DNA from: Marinibacterium sp050389775
GTDB taxonomy: Bacteria > Pseudomonadota > Alphaproteobacteria > Rhodobacterales > Rhodobacteraceae
Reading direction: 5' to 3'
DNA length: 64,000 nt
Assembly: GCF_050389775.1 (NCBI RefSeq)
Contig: NZ_CP177144.1
Coordinates: 3,100,001-3,164,000 of the forward strand
The notes beneath the pieces were generated by a model. It was given only the letters and a program-made list of their open reading frames with translations, ran no database searches and had not been told where the DNA came from. The translations under genes were made by a program, and so were the position numbers. The number at the start of each line of letters is the position of its first letter. The first letter of the stretch is position 1. This document shows, piece by piece, positions 26,063-34,570 of the stretch.

Positions 26063-26536
26063 CTATCCCTCGTGATAGTCGCCCCGATCAGTTGACCACA
26101 TTCCGAAGACGCATAGCGAAAAGACGGCCCTGGCCTCACCCCCGTCGGATTGCGTCCGCCCGTGCCGCGCCTGCCCATGCCGACCGGCCGGCTGTCCCTT
26201 CCGCCTCGACTGTCGCGTCGCCCAAACCGGCCGCCGGCTGGCCCGAACGGCCTGCAGGCTGAGCGCAACGTGACCGGCCGCCGGCAACAGAGCGTCAACC
26301 CTGCGGATCGCGGCGGCTTGACATGTCACGGCCAATGCCCCACATGAGGCCTGTCGCTGCGCTGCCGCGTGAGCAGCCGCGCCGCCGGACCGATCCGGGG
26401 GCCATCAGCGCAAACTCTCCAGGTTCCCCATCACGCAGGGTTCTTCATGCGACGGCCGGATGCCGCAGGATCCCCCTGCCCGTCCAGAGGCCGCGCAGCA
26501 CCCTCGTGCGCCGCGTTACCCGCGGCCCGCAATACG
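26063..26536. other. Gap between tRNA-Ser and the helicase gene, no gene
   Basis: About 470 bases. Six-frame reading shows only short, arginine- and proline-rich frames with no family resemblance. The region should hold the helicase promoter. GGCTTGACATG at 26317-26327 contains TTGACA and could be a -35 box. Confidence 0.5.
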
Positions 26537-26558
26537 CCTTGGGGCCGATGCCCCAAGG
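26537..26558 (+). promoter_or_regulatory. Hairpin in the helicase 5' leader
   Basis: CCTTGGGGC / GCCCCAAGG with a CGAT loop, a perfect 9-bp stem ending 18 bases before the TTG start and just ahead of the GAAAAGGA ribosome site. AATAC on the left and TATT on the right can extend it partly. No U-tract follows, so it may control translation or mRNA stability of the helicase rather than end transcription. Confidence 0.45.
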
Positions 26559-26576
26559 TATTGAAAAGGATGTCAC

Positions 26577-27875
26577 TTGTTCGATTTCGACATGCTCGGC
26601 CTGACGCCCGAGCTGAACGACGCGCTTGAACGTATCGGATTTTCCCAACCCACGCCGATCCAGAACCAGGCCATTCCCCTGGCGCTGGAAGGCCATGACG
26701 TTCTGGGCCTGGCCCAGACCGGCACCGGCAAGACCCTGGCCTTTGGCCTGCCGCTGATCGACCACCTGCTGGCCCAGCCGGGCAAACCCGCGCCCAAGAC
26801 GGCCAAGGCCCTGGTGCTGGCGCCCACCCGCGAGCTGGTCAACCAGATCGCCGACAGCCTGCGCACCCTGACCGAAAAGACCCGGATCCGCGTGTCGACC
26901 GTTGTCGGCGGCCAGTCGATCGGGCGCCAGATCAACATGCTGTCGCGGGGCACCGACATTCTTGTCGCCACGCCCGGCCGGCTGATCGACCTGATGGAAC
27001 GCGGCGCCGTCGACCTGGGCCAGGTGCGCCACCTGGTGCTGGACGAGGCCGACCAGATGCTCGACCTGGGCTTCATCCACGCCCTGCGCAAGATCGCCCC
27101 CCAGCTGGGCACGCCGCGCCAGACCATGCTGTTCTCGGCCACCATGCCCAAGCAGATGGAAGAACTGTCGCGCGCCTATCTCGACAACCCCAAGCGGGTG
27201 CAGGTCTCGCCCCCGGGCAAGGCTGCCGACAAGATCACCCAATCGGTGCATTTCCTCGACAAGGCCGCGAAACCGTCCAAGCTGCGCGAGATCCTGTCCC
27301 GCGACATGGACGCCCTGACGCTGGTCTTCGCCCGCACCAAGCACGGGGCCGAACGGCTGATGAAGGGCCTGGTGGCCGACGGCTACGACGCCGCGTCAAT
27401 CCATGGCAACAAGAGCCAGGGCCAGCGTGACCGGGCGATCAAGGCGTTCCGCGAAGGCACCATCAAGGTGCTGGTGGCCACCGATGTCGCCGCCCGGGGC
27501 ATCGACATCCCCGGCGTGGCCTACGTGATCAACTTTGACCTGCCGGAAGTGCCCGACAATTACGTGCACCGCATCGGCCGGACGGCCCGCGCCGGCCGCG
27601 AGGGCGAGGCGATTGCCTTCTGCGCCCCGGACGAGGCCGACCAGCTGCGCCAGATCCAGAAGCTTATGAAGATCGAGATCCCCGTCGCTTCGGGCGAAAG
27701 CCCGCTGGGTGCGCTGGGTGACAGCCAGGGCGACCGGAGCTCGCGCGGCGGCCCGCGCCGCCGGGGGGGCAAGCCGGGCGGCCAAGGACATGGACAGGGT
27801 CAGGGCCACGGCGCCAAGGGCAAGCCCGGTGGCAGCAGCAACAAGCGCCGTCGCCGGCCCCGCCGCGCGGCCTGA
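26577..27875 (+). CDS. DEAD-box ATP-dependent RNA helicase
   Basis: 432 residues. Motifs in order: the Q motif around GFSQPTPIQNQAIP, AQTGTGKT (I), PTRELV (Ia), VLDEADQ (II), FSATMP (III, SAT), then DVAARGIDIPGV (V) and HRIGRTARAG (VI). The C-terminal tail from about 375 is basic, Gly/Arg-rich (RGGPRRRGGKPGG), used for RNA binding in RhlE-like helicases. The start is TTG at 26577 after GAAAAGGA; ATG at 26592 is possible but would remove conserved MFDF residues. Likely role: ribosome assembly or RNA decay, often cold-induced. Confidence 0.93.
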   Translation: MFDFDMLGLTPELNDALERIGFSQPTPIQNQAIPLALEGHDVLGLAQTGTGKTLAFGLPLIDHLLAQPGKPAPKTAKALVLAPTRELVNQIADSLRTLTEKTRIRVSTVVGGQSIGRQINMLSRGTDILVATPGRLIDLMERGAVDLGQVRHLVLDEADQMLDLGFIHALRKIAPQLGTPRQTMLFSATMPKQMEELSRAYLDNPKRVQVSPPGKAADKITQSVHFLDKAAKPSKLREILSRDMDALTLVFARTKHGAERLMKGLVADGYDAASIHGNKSQGQRDRAIKAFREGTIKVLVATDVAARGIDIPGVAYVINFDLPEVPDNYVHRIGRTARAGREGEAIAFCAPDEADQLRQIQKLMKIEIPVASGESPLGALGDSQGDRSSRGGPRRRGGKPGGQGHGQGQGHGAKGKPGGSSNKRRRRPRRAA

Positions 27876-27900
27876 TCCCGCCATCCGGCGATGAGATATC

Positions 27901-27930
27901 GGGGCGGTCCTTCGGGGCCGCCCCTTTTTC
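27901..27930 (+). terminator. Rho-independent terminator of the helicase gene
   Basis: GGGGCGGTCC / GGGCCGCCCC with a TTCG loop and one G-U pair, followed by TTTTTC. It lies 25 bases after the stop codon. Confidence 0.92.
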
Positions 27931-28079
27931 ATGGGCCCCGGCGCGTTCAGGCTGCATTGCGCCTTCGTGGGGCCGTTGCGTTCATGCGCCGCCAAGCGGT
28001 CATCGCATCGTTCGCCACGCGTTGATGCCCCCTCCCGCCCGTTCAGGGGCATCCGTCCGATCGCCCTCACGTGCCCCGG

Positions 28080-28559
28080 CTAATGATCCGGCCCGCCCCG
28101 GCGCATGTCGTCCAGCGGCCCGCCCGAGGTGTCAAAGGCCTCGGGCAACAGGCGCACGACCATGCCCAGCAGAAACGCCGTGCTGATCCCGAAGGTCAAA
28201 AGCCCGGTGATCGCCGCAAAGATCGCAAAGATCCGGTTCTCCGGCCCGGGCACCACGTCGCCATAACCCAGCGTCGTATAGGTCACCGTGGCCAGATAGA
28301 ACGCCTCTTCAAACGTGCCCAGCACGCCGAGATAGAGATAGGCCGCAGCCCAGGTCCAGATCTGCACCGTGTGCGCCAGCACGATCATCGCCACACCCAG
28401 GAACAGCGTGCCCGCGATGCGCAGGCGCGGCAGGCGGATGTCGAGGAACCGCCCGGCCCGCGACAGGTGCGGCACACCCATCGACAGCACCAGCACATGC
28501 ATGAAGGCGCAGATCCCCAGAAAGATCGTGCCCCAGGTCAATTGCGTCAGGATGGTCAT
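28080..28559 (-). CDS. Two-transmembrane potassium channel-like protein
   Basis: 159 residues with about four hydrophobic segments. The last two flank a pore loop with selectivity filter TTLGYGD at 95-101, the K+ channel signature, followed by a final segment (IFAIFAAITGLLTFGISTAF). The earlier hydrophobic segments (TQLTWGTIFLGICAFMHVLV, LRIAGTLFLGVAMIVLAH) are typical of the small bacterial Ion_trans_2 group. No cytosolic regulatory domain, so no visible ligand gating. It stands alone between the helicase and the sulfatase. Confidence 0.88.
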   Translation of the reverse strand: MTILTQLTWGTIFLGICAFMHVLVLSMGVPHLSRAGRFLDIRLPRLRIAGTLFLGVAMIVLAHTVQIWTWAAAYLYLGVLGTFEEAFYLATVTYTTLGYGDVVPGPENRIFAIFAAITGLLTFGISTAFLLGMVVRLLPEAFDTSGGPLDDMRRGGPDH

Positions 28560-28799
28560 GTCGCGGCTCTGCTCCCCTGGCCCGTGGCGGCCAGATTAAC
28601 AAAGACCACGGCCCGGGCCAGCCCCGCCCCCGCAGGGCACGCGGCCGGTGTCACATCATCGCCCCGGCCGGGACCTTTCCATGCCTGCGGCGCACGCCCA
28701 TTCCCCCCGACACGTCGGGAAAACATCACCACCGCGCCGCCAGTCCCCTCACCGCCACCGCGCCAGGCCCGCCGGCCCGACCGGCGCGGGGCCAGGCGC

Positions 28800-31169
28800 T
28801 CAGCGGTGCAACTCGACCACGACTTCGGCCAGCCGGCCCTCGAAATCCAGCGGGGCCTGGTAATCATAGGTCACCGGCGTGCCGGTATCCGACCCGATGT
28901 CCTGGTTCTCTGACAGCGAATACTTGAACGGCGTGGTCCGCGGGATCTCGGCCCGGGCGACCTCGACCCCGTCGACCGACAGCGCCAGCGTGCCGGCCCC
29001 GCCCATCTCTTCGCCCCCGCCATAGACAAAATCCATCACCAGCTCATGCGGGCCGGCCGTCACCGGCGTGGCCCCTTCCACGGCGTAGATCTCGACATCG
29101 ATGTAATTATGCGCGGCCTTCAGGACGCCGTCCTTGAGATAGAAGGCCCAGCCACCGGTATTGCCGCCCTGGGTAAAGATCATGCCGCTGGCGTCGTTGT
29201 CGATCTCGACCTGGGCCGTCACGGTGAAGGACTTGTTCTTGAGATCGGGCGCCGAGGCCTCGGGCAGACCGGACAGCCGGCCGGGATAGACAAAGGTCGT
29301 GCGATCCCCGGCCAGGTTCGGCTTGCCGGTGAATTCGGCGCTGAACCGTTCGGCCCCCCGCCAATCCAGCGGCAGGGCCTTGTTGGCCGAGGCCTCGGCC
29401 CACCACAGCGCCTTGAGGCTTTCCAGGATCTCGGGCCGTTCGGCGGCCAGGTCATTGGCCTGGGTGAAATCCTCGTCGAGGTTGTACAGCTCCCAGGCTG
29501 CGGTCATCGGGTCAAAGGCCCCGCGCACCGGATCCCAGGGCTCGAAGGCCAGCGAACCGGCCCACCAGCCGTCCTTGTACATGCCCCGGTTCACGAACAT
29601 CTCGAAATACTGGCTCGTCCGCGTCTCGTCGGCCCCGGCATCGGCCAGCGTGGTCAGAAAGCTCTTGCCCTGGATCGGCACCTGGGTGGTGCCGTTGACA
29701 CTGCGCGGCTGGGCCACGCCTGCCGCCTCCAGGATTGTCGGTGCGATGTCGATGACATGCAGGAACTGGGTGCGCGTCTCGCCCCCCGCCTGCTGGCGCG
29801 CCGGCCATTTCACGATCATCGGGTTGCGCACGCCGCCCAGGTGGCTGGCCACCTGCTTGGTCCATTGGAACGGGCTGTTCACCCCCCAGGCCCAGCCGGC
29901 CGGGAAATGGTTGAAATGCAGCTCGGTGCCGATCTCGTCGATCCGTGGCAGCATGTCCTCGACGGTCATCAGGTAGGTGTTGAAAAATGCGTTCTCGTTC
30001 AGCGTGCCGTCAAAGCCGCCCTCGGCCGACGCGCCGTTGTCACCGATGATGTAGAGGATCAGCGTGTTGTCCGCATCGGGCAGCCCGGCCACGTAATCCA
30101 GCACCCGGCCGACCTCTTGATCGACCTGGGCGCCGAAGGCCGCAAAGACCTCCATCATCCGCGTGTAAAGCCGCTTCTGGTCGTCATCCAGGCTGTCCCA
30201 GGCCGGCAGGCTGTCGGGCCGCGCGGTCAGCTCGGCCGATTGCGGCACCAGGCCCATGGATTTCTGCCGTTCAAGGGTCTGGGCGCGATAGGCGTCCCAG
30301 CCCATGTCGAACTGGCCGGCAAAGCTGTTGATCAGCTCCTGCGGGGCCTGGTGCGGCGCATGGGTGGCCGCCGGCGCCAGGTAGGCAAACCAGGGCTTGG
30401 CCGGCTGAATGGCCTCCATCGTGCCCAGCCAGCGGATCGTGCGGTCGGCCAGGTCGACGCTGACATAATAATCCGGGTCCTGCGGCGTGCCGATGGCCGT
30501 CTGGTTCTCGTAGAGATAGGGCCGCAGCTGGTTGGTGTCGCCGGCCATGAACCCATAGAAATGATCGAATCCCAGCCCGTTGGGCCAATGGTCATAAGGC
30601 CCCACCGCGCTGGTCTCGTAGATCGGCGTGTTGTGGTTCTTGCCGAACCAGGCCGTGGCATAGCCGTTCTGGCGCAGGATCTCGGCCACCGTTGCCGTGT
30701 CCTTGGGGATGATCCCGGTATAGCCGTCATAGCCCGTGGCCAGTTCGGTGATCACACCGGTCCCCGAGACATTGTGATTGCGCCCGGTCAGCAGCGCGGC
30801 CCGGGTCGGCGAACACAGCGCCGTGGTGTGGAACCGGGTGTAAAGCAGCCCTTCCTGGGCCAGCTTGTCCATCGCCGGCGAGGGCACGCCACCGCCCGAC
30901 ACGCCGAACTGGCCAAAGCCCACGTCGTCGAGCAGGATCAGCAACACGTTCGGTGCGCCTTCGGGCGCGGTGACGGGTGCGGGGAACTGGGGCGGATCGG
31001 AATTCAGGTAGGTCGTGCCCAGGCTGCCGGTGAATTTCTGCTCGGCATAGGGCAGCGTGACCTGCCCGTCCCGCGCGGCGACCGGGGCGTCGCCCTGGGC
31101 CCAGGCAAGGGGCGCAAGCAACAGGGCCGGCAGGGACAGGACAAGACGGCGAACAACGGGCGTTGGCAT
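28800..31169 (-). CDS. Arylsulfatase, exported
   Basis: 789 residues, a normal length for the large arylsulfatase group. Signal peptide at about 1-25 (LVLSLPALLLAPLAWAQG). The metal-binding DD is at 81-82 (LLDDVGFGQ). The catalytic C119 lies in ALCSPTRAALLTGR, a perfect C-X-P-X-R motif to be converted to formylglycine. The C-terminal 200 residues form a beta-sandwich-like accessory region (FTVTAQVEIDNDASGMIFTQ). The start at 31169 has GGAGG six bases upstream; the open frame upstream is not conserved. It would remove sulfate from aryl or polysaccharide esters in the periplasm. No formylglycine-generating enzyme is in the window. Confidence 0.9.
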   Translation of the reverse strand: MPTPVVRRLVLSLPALLLAPLAWAQGDAPVAARDGQVTLPYAEQKFTGSLGTTYLNSDPPQFPAPVTAPEGAPNVLLILLDDVGFGQFGVSGGGVPSPAMDKLAQEGLLYTRFHTTALCSPTRAALLTGRNHNVSGTGVITELATGYDGYTGIIPKDTATVAEILRQNGYATAWFGKNHNTPIYETSAVGPYDHWPNGLGFDHFYGFMAGDTNQLRPYLYENQTAIGTPQDPDYYVSVDLADRTIRWLGTMEAIQPAKPWFAYLAPAATHAPHQAPQELINSFAGQFDMGWDAYRAQTLERQKSMGLVPQSAELTARPDSLPAWDSLDDDQKRLYTRMMEVFAAFGAQVDQEVGRVLDYVAGLPDADNTLILYIIGDNGASAEGGFDGTLNENAFFNTYLMTVEDMLPRIDEIGTELHFNHFPAGWAWGVNSPFQWTKQVASHLGGVRNPMIVKWPARQQAGGETRTQFLHVIDIAPTILEAAGVAQPRSVNGTTQVPIQGKSFLTTLADAGADETRTSQYFEMFVNRGMYKDGWWAGSLAFEPWDPVRGAFDPMTAAWELYNLDEDFTQANDLAAERPEILESLKALWWAEASANKALPLDWRGAERFSAEFTGKPNLAGDRTTFVYPGRLSGLPEASAPDLKNKSFTVTAQVEIDNDASGMIFTQGGNTGGWAFYLKDGVLKAAHNYIDVEIYAVEGATPVTAGPHELVMDFVYGGGEEMGGAGTLALSVDGVEVARAEIPRTTPFKYSLSENQDIGSDTGTPVTYDYQAPLDFEGRLAEVVVELHR

Positions 31170-31465
31170 GGCGGCCTCCGGACACGGGGAACTGGTAAAC
31201 GTCTGTGGCCCGAGCCTAGCCATAGTGCTGTCACCGGACAATAGCCAAGCCCCGGGGCCGGTCCGCCGCGCCCGGCCATCACGTGGCGCACGACGATCCA
31301 CAACCCGGTCCATCGGGCCAGTCAAGACCGTGACAGATCACGCCGGGCAGCGATCGCGCCTGCCGGCACCGTCTGGCAAACGATGCAGCGGACCACATGC
31401 ACCCCGGCGACAACGATCAGCGCCGGACCCGTAAGCCATTGATGTCTATGATGTTTGTGAGATCA

Positions 31466-31542
<77 letters not shown>

Positions 31543-31848
31543 TTGCCGAGCGCTTCTAGCGAATGTCGCAACAGGGTGCAATCGCAGAACCGCGCCCAGG
31601 GACAACTTTCTGCGCCCCACCGGCCCTGCCCTCGCGTCAGCGCCGCGGCGTCGGAACGCGGGCGCAGTTTCAGGACAAACAATTAGCATTGATAAACGTC
31701 AAGTCAGGAATTCAAATAGCAATTCAATTGCAATAATAAATGCATTTCAAGACAACATGAATTAAAATGAATGCGGGGCAGGTGATTTTCCCACCCCCTT
31801 GGAATACCGACCAAGAATTGAATATCTATTTCTTTCCAGGAGCTTGTT
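31543..31848. other. AT-rich gap between tRNA-Arg and the peroxidase gene
   Basis: 306 bases, no gene. 31675-31775 is strikingly AT-rich for this genome, with repeated AATTC/AATTG steps and TTAAAAT. It is the likely promoter region for the peroxidase (plus strand) and tRNA-Arg (minus strand), but no single -35/-10 pair stands out. Low GC here could also be a nucleoid-protein-silenced segment. Confidence 0.45.
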
Positions 31849-33363
31849 ATGGCCAAGATGCCGCACGGGATGTCCCGTTACGATATTTTCCTCAAGGAAT
31901 GCCTTCACAACCCCGAAGCCGGCGGCCCACCCCTGCCCCAGACCTTCGGCTATCTCCTCGATCGCAACCCGATCACCGGCAATCTCGACCGGCAGGCCAT
32001 CGTCGATGCCTTTGTCTGCCTCGTCGACAGCATGAAGACCGAAGAGCTGACCCCCGGGCCGGCAGAGGCCGGACAGACCTTCTTTGGCCAGTTCATCGAC
32101 CATGACATCACGCTGGATGCCACCAGCGCCATCGGCACCCATACCGACCCGGCCACCATCCGCAACGTGCGCACGCCGAACCTCGATCTGGATTGTGTCT
32201 ATGGCGATGGGCCCGAGGCCACGCCGCATCTCTATTCGCCGGACTTCGAGGGCTATCTGCTGTTCGGGCGCGAGGACAACCCGAACGACCTGGCGCGCAA
32301 TTGCAAGGGCCGCGCGCTGATCGGCGATCCGCGCAACGACGAGAACGTGCTGGTCAGCCAGATCCAGGGCGCGTTCATCAAGCTGCACAACATCCTGATG
32401 TCCAAGGTCGACACCGACATGGACGTGCGCAAGGCCATCGAACATTGCGCCGAGGATGGCATCCGGGCCGATGTCTGGGCCGAGATGATCCCCGAGGGGC
32501 TGGAGCGCTTTGAAAAGGTCCGCCGGTTCATCCGCCTGCATTATCAATGGCTTGTGCTCTGCGACTTCCTGCCGTCCTTCGTCGACCAGGCCTGTATCGA
32601 CGCCGCCCTGGCCGGCGATCCCTTTGGGTCCGACGCGCCGATCATGCCGGCGGAATTCTCGGTGGCCGCCTATCGGTTCGGCCATGCCACGGTGCAGCCG
32701 GTCTATGGCATCAGCGCCCAGATCCCCGAGGCCAAGCTTTTCGACATGGCCGGTTTCGGCCCGCGCAGCGCCGATTGGAACATGGACATGACCCTGTTCT
32801 TCGGCCCCGAGGCACAGCGCGCCCTGCCCGTCGGACCCAACATGGCCGCCTCGCTCTTTGCCCTGCCGCCCAATATCGTGGGCAAGGGCCTGACCTGGGG
32901 TGACATCGACATCCCGCTGCCCCAGGCCGCCAAGCTGGGCCTGCGCAACATCCTGCGCGACCGCACGGCGATCCAGATCCCCTCCGGCCAACAGGTCGCC
33001 CGGGCCCTGGGCCTGGCCGAACTGCCCGCGCCCCAGGCCCTGCAGGACGCCCATATCACCAAGACCCCGCTGTGGTTCTACTGCCTGCAGGAAGCCGGGG
33101 AAAAAGGCCAGGGCAAGCTGACCGGCGTCGGCGGCACCATCGTCGCCTCGGTCATTGCCCGCCTGCTCAAGCTCGACCCCGAGAGCATGCTGCACATCCA
33201 CGGCTTCCAGCCCTGGCCGGGCTTCGGCGATCATTTCTCGATGGCCAGCCTGATGGCCTATGTCGATGCCCATGCCGGGGACGTCGAATGCGCGCCCGCC
33301 CTCTACTGCGGGCCCGCCCACCTGGCCGATGACGCCGGCGCGCCTCCCATCGCCGCGGAATAG
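31849..33363 (+). CDS. Animal-type haem peroxidase
   Basis: 504 residues, single An_peroxidase domain. The distal histidine H85 lies in FFGQFIDHDITLD, as in peroxidasin and lactoperoxidase-like enzymes. GDPRNDENVLVSQIQGAFIK is the conserved RxNE block. The likely proximal histidine is H279 in YRFGHATVQPVY. No signal peptide and no RTX tail are present, so location is uncertain. The ATG at 31849 follows CCAGGAGCTTGTT. The gene is convergent with the methyltransferase, five bases from its stop. Bacterial members oxidise halides or phenolics; the substrate here is unknown. Confidence 0.88.
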   Translation: MAKMPHGMSRYDIFLKECLHNPEAGGPPLPQTFGYLLDRNPITGNLDRQAIVDAFVCLVDSMKTEELTPGPAEAGQTFFGQFIDHDITLDATSAIGTHTDPATIRNVRTPNLDLDCVYGDGPEATPHLYSPDFEGYLLFGREDNPNDLARNCKGRALIGDPRNDENVLVSQIQGAFIKLHNILMSKVDTDMDVRKAIEHCAEDGIRADVWAEMIPEGLERFEKVRRFIRLHYQWLVLCDFLPSFVDQACIDAALAGDPFGSDAPIMPAEFSVAAYRFGHATVQPVYGISAQIPEAKLFDMAGFGPRSADWNMDMTLFFGPEAQRALPVGPNMAASLFALPPNIVGKGLTWGDIDIPLPQAAKLGLRNILRDRTAIQIPSGQQVARALGLAELPAPQALQDAHITKTPLWFYCLQEAGEKGQGKLTGVGGTIVASVIARLLKLDPESMLHIHGFQPWPGFGDHFSMASLMAYVDAHAGDVECAPALYCGPAHLADDAGAPPIAAE

Positions 33364-33368
33364 GCCTG

Positions 33369-34388
33369 TCAGCTGGCCCGGGGTTTCACGCCCTGGGCCA
33401 GCATGGTCATCTCGGGGATCATCGTGCGGATGCCCACCTCGCCGAAGCCCCCGGCCTCCATGGCCCCGGTCAGCCAGCCTGCATCCAGCGATCGCGCCTC
33501 GGGCGTGAAGGCCGTGTGCTGCAATTGCCAAAGCGCCGCCAGCGGCGGGCCCGACCGGTCGGCCTCGACCACAAAATCATGGATCAGGATCAGCCCGCCC
33601 GGGTTCAGCACGTCATAGGCCTGGGCGATCAGCCGGTCATGGGTGTCGCCCGGCACGCCCGAGAACAGGTAGGACATCAACACGATATCCTGGCCGCCGG
33701 GCCAGTCGGCCTCCAGCGCATTGCCCTCCTGGTAGGTGATCCGCTCCGACAACCCCGCCTCGGCCACGTATTCGCGCCCCAGCGCCGCGACATTCGGGAA
33801 CTCCAGCACCGTCGCCTGCAGCTCCAGGTTGGCCTTGCACAGGGTGATGTCAAAGGCCGCCGTCCCCCCGCCCACGTCCAGCAGCCGCCGCTTGTCGCCC
33901 AGGTCCAGCGACCGGGCCAGCTGACGCGCCGGGCCCAGCGACCCGGCATGCTGGCTCTCGGAATACAGCCGCGCTTCCTCGGGATCGGAAAACCACTGGG
34001 CATAGGATTTCGTGTCCGCCTCATCCAGCTTGCCGGTCAGCGCGCCTTCGATCTGGTCCAGCAGCGGATACATCTGCTTGCCCACCTGCAGCCGCAGGTA
34101 ATCCGAGAAATCGTATTTCGCCCCCTTCACCAGGAACGCCTCGGCCGCCGGCGAATTGGCAAACCGCCCGTCCCGGACCGACACCAGCCCCAGCCCCGCC
34201 AGCGAGGTCAGCAGCGTCATCGCCCGGTCAGGATGGATCTCGGCCCGCTCGGCCAGCGCATCCGAGGTCATCGCCCCCTCGGCCAGGGTCGAGAACACCT
34301 CGAGCTCCAGCGCCGCAAACAGCGCCTTCGACCCCATGAACCCGAATGCGATGTTGGAAATCTCGTCGGCCTCGGTGAGCAGGGACAT
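33369..34388 (-). CDS. SAM-dependent methyltransferase with dimerisation domain, candidate DsyB (methylthiohydroxybutyrate methyltransferase)
   Basis: 339 residues. N-terminal winged-helix dimerisation domain at about 1-100 (IAFGFMGSKALFAALELEVF, DRAMTLLTSLAGLGLV). A Rossmann methyltransferase domain follows with SAM motif DVGGGTAAFD at 171-180 and a later ILIHDFVVE. This is the O-methyltransferase family 2 layout, shared by ASMT/CrtF-type enzymes and by DsyB, the S-methyltransferase of bacterial DMSP synthesis, which is about this length. Placement behind the SUF operon in a marine-type rhodobacterium supports but does not prove DsyB. ATG 34388 with AAGGAG five bases upstream is preferred over GTG 34394. 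A 182-base gap from sufS suggests its own promoter. The family call is firm; the DsyB assignment is inference. Confidence 0.5.
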   Translation of the reverse strand: MSLLTEADEISNIAFGFMGSKALFAALELEVFSTLAEGAMTSDALAERAEIHPDRAMTLLTSLAGLGLVSVRDGRFANSPAAEAFLVKGAKYDFSDYLRLQVGKQMYPLLDQIEGALTGKLDEADTKSYAQWFSDPEEARLYSESQHAGSLGPARQLARSLDLGDKRRLLDVGGGTAAFDITLCKANLELQATVLEFPNVAALGREYVAEAGLSERITYQEGNALEADWPGGQDIVLMSYLFSGVPGDTHDRLIAQAYDVLNPGGLILIHDFVVEADRSGPPLAALWQLQHTAFTPEARSLDAGWLTGAMEAGGFGEVGIRTMIPEMTMLAQGVKPRAS

Positions 34389-34514
34389 GGGCACTCCTTG
34401 GATGATTGCACTGCCCCCACCCTAACGCCCCGCCTCCAAAGCACCACCCGTCCTGTCCCAAAAACGACATCGCCCGCGTCGCAAATGCACAAAGGCCGGG
34501 CATATGGCGCCCAG

Positions 34515-34541
34515 CCCTGTCTTCTTCTTGGTGAAAATACC
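34515..34541 (-). repeat. Interspersed element, copy D
   Basis: On the minus strand GGTATTTTCACC followed by AAGAAGAAGACAGGG. It follows directly on a possible hairpin (CGTCGCC/GGCGGCG) just past the sufS stop, so here its TATTTT run could serve as a terminator U-tract. Confidence 0.7.
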
Positions 34542-34570
34542 GCCGCCGCAGGCGACGACCGCCAGGTCGT

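Noticed and set aside
25973..26576. tRNA-Ser as an integration site for a genomic island
   Set aside because: No direct repeat of the tRNA 3' end and no integrase gene follow; the next gene is a housekeeping helicase.
31675..31850. AT-rich island before the peroxidase gene as sign of recent transfer
   Set aside because: Only the non-coding part is AT-rich; the peroxidase gene has the same GC and codon pattern as its neighbours, and no integrase or repeats flank it although tRNA-Arg is adjacent.
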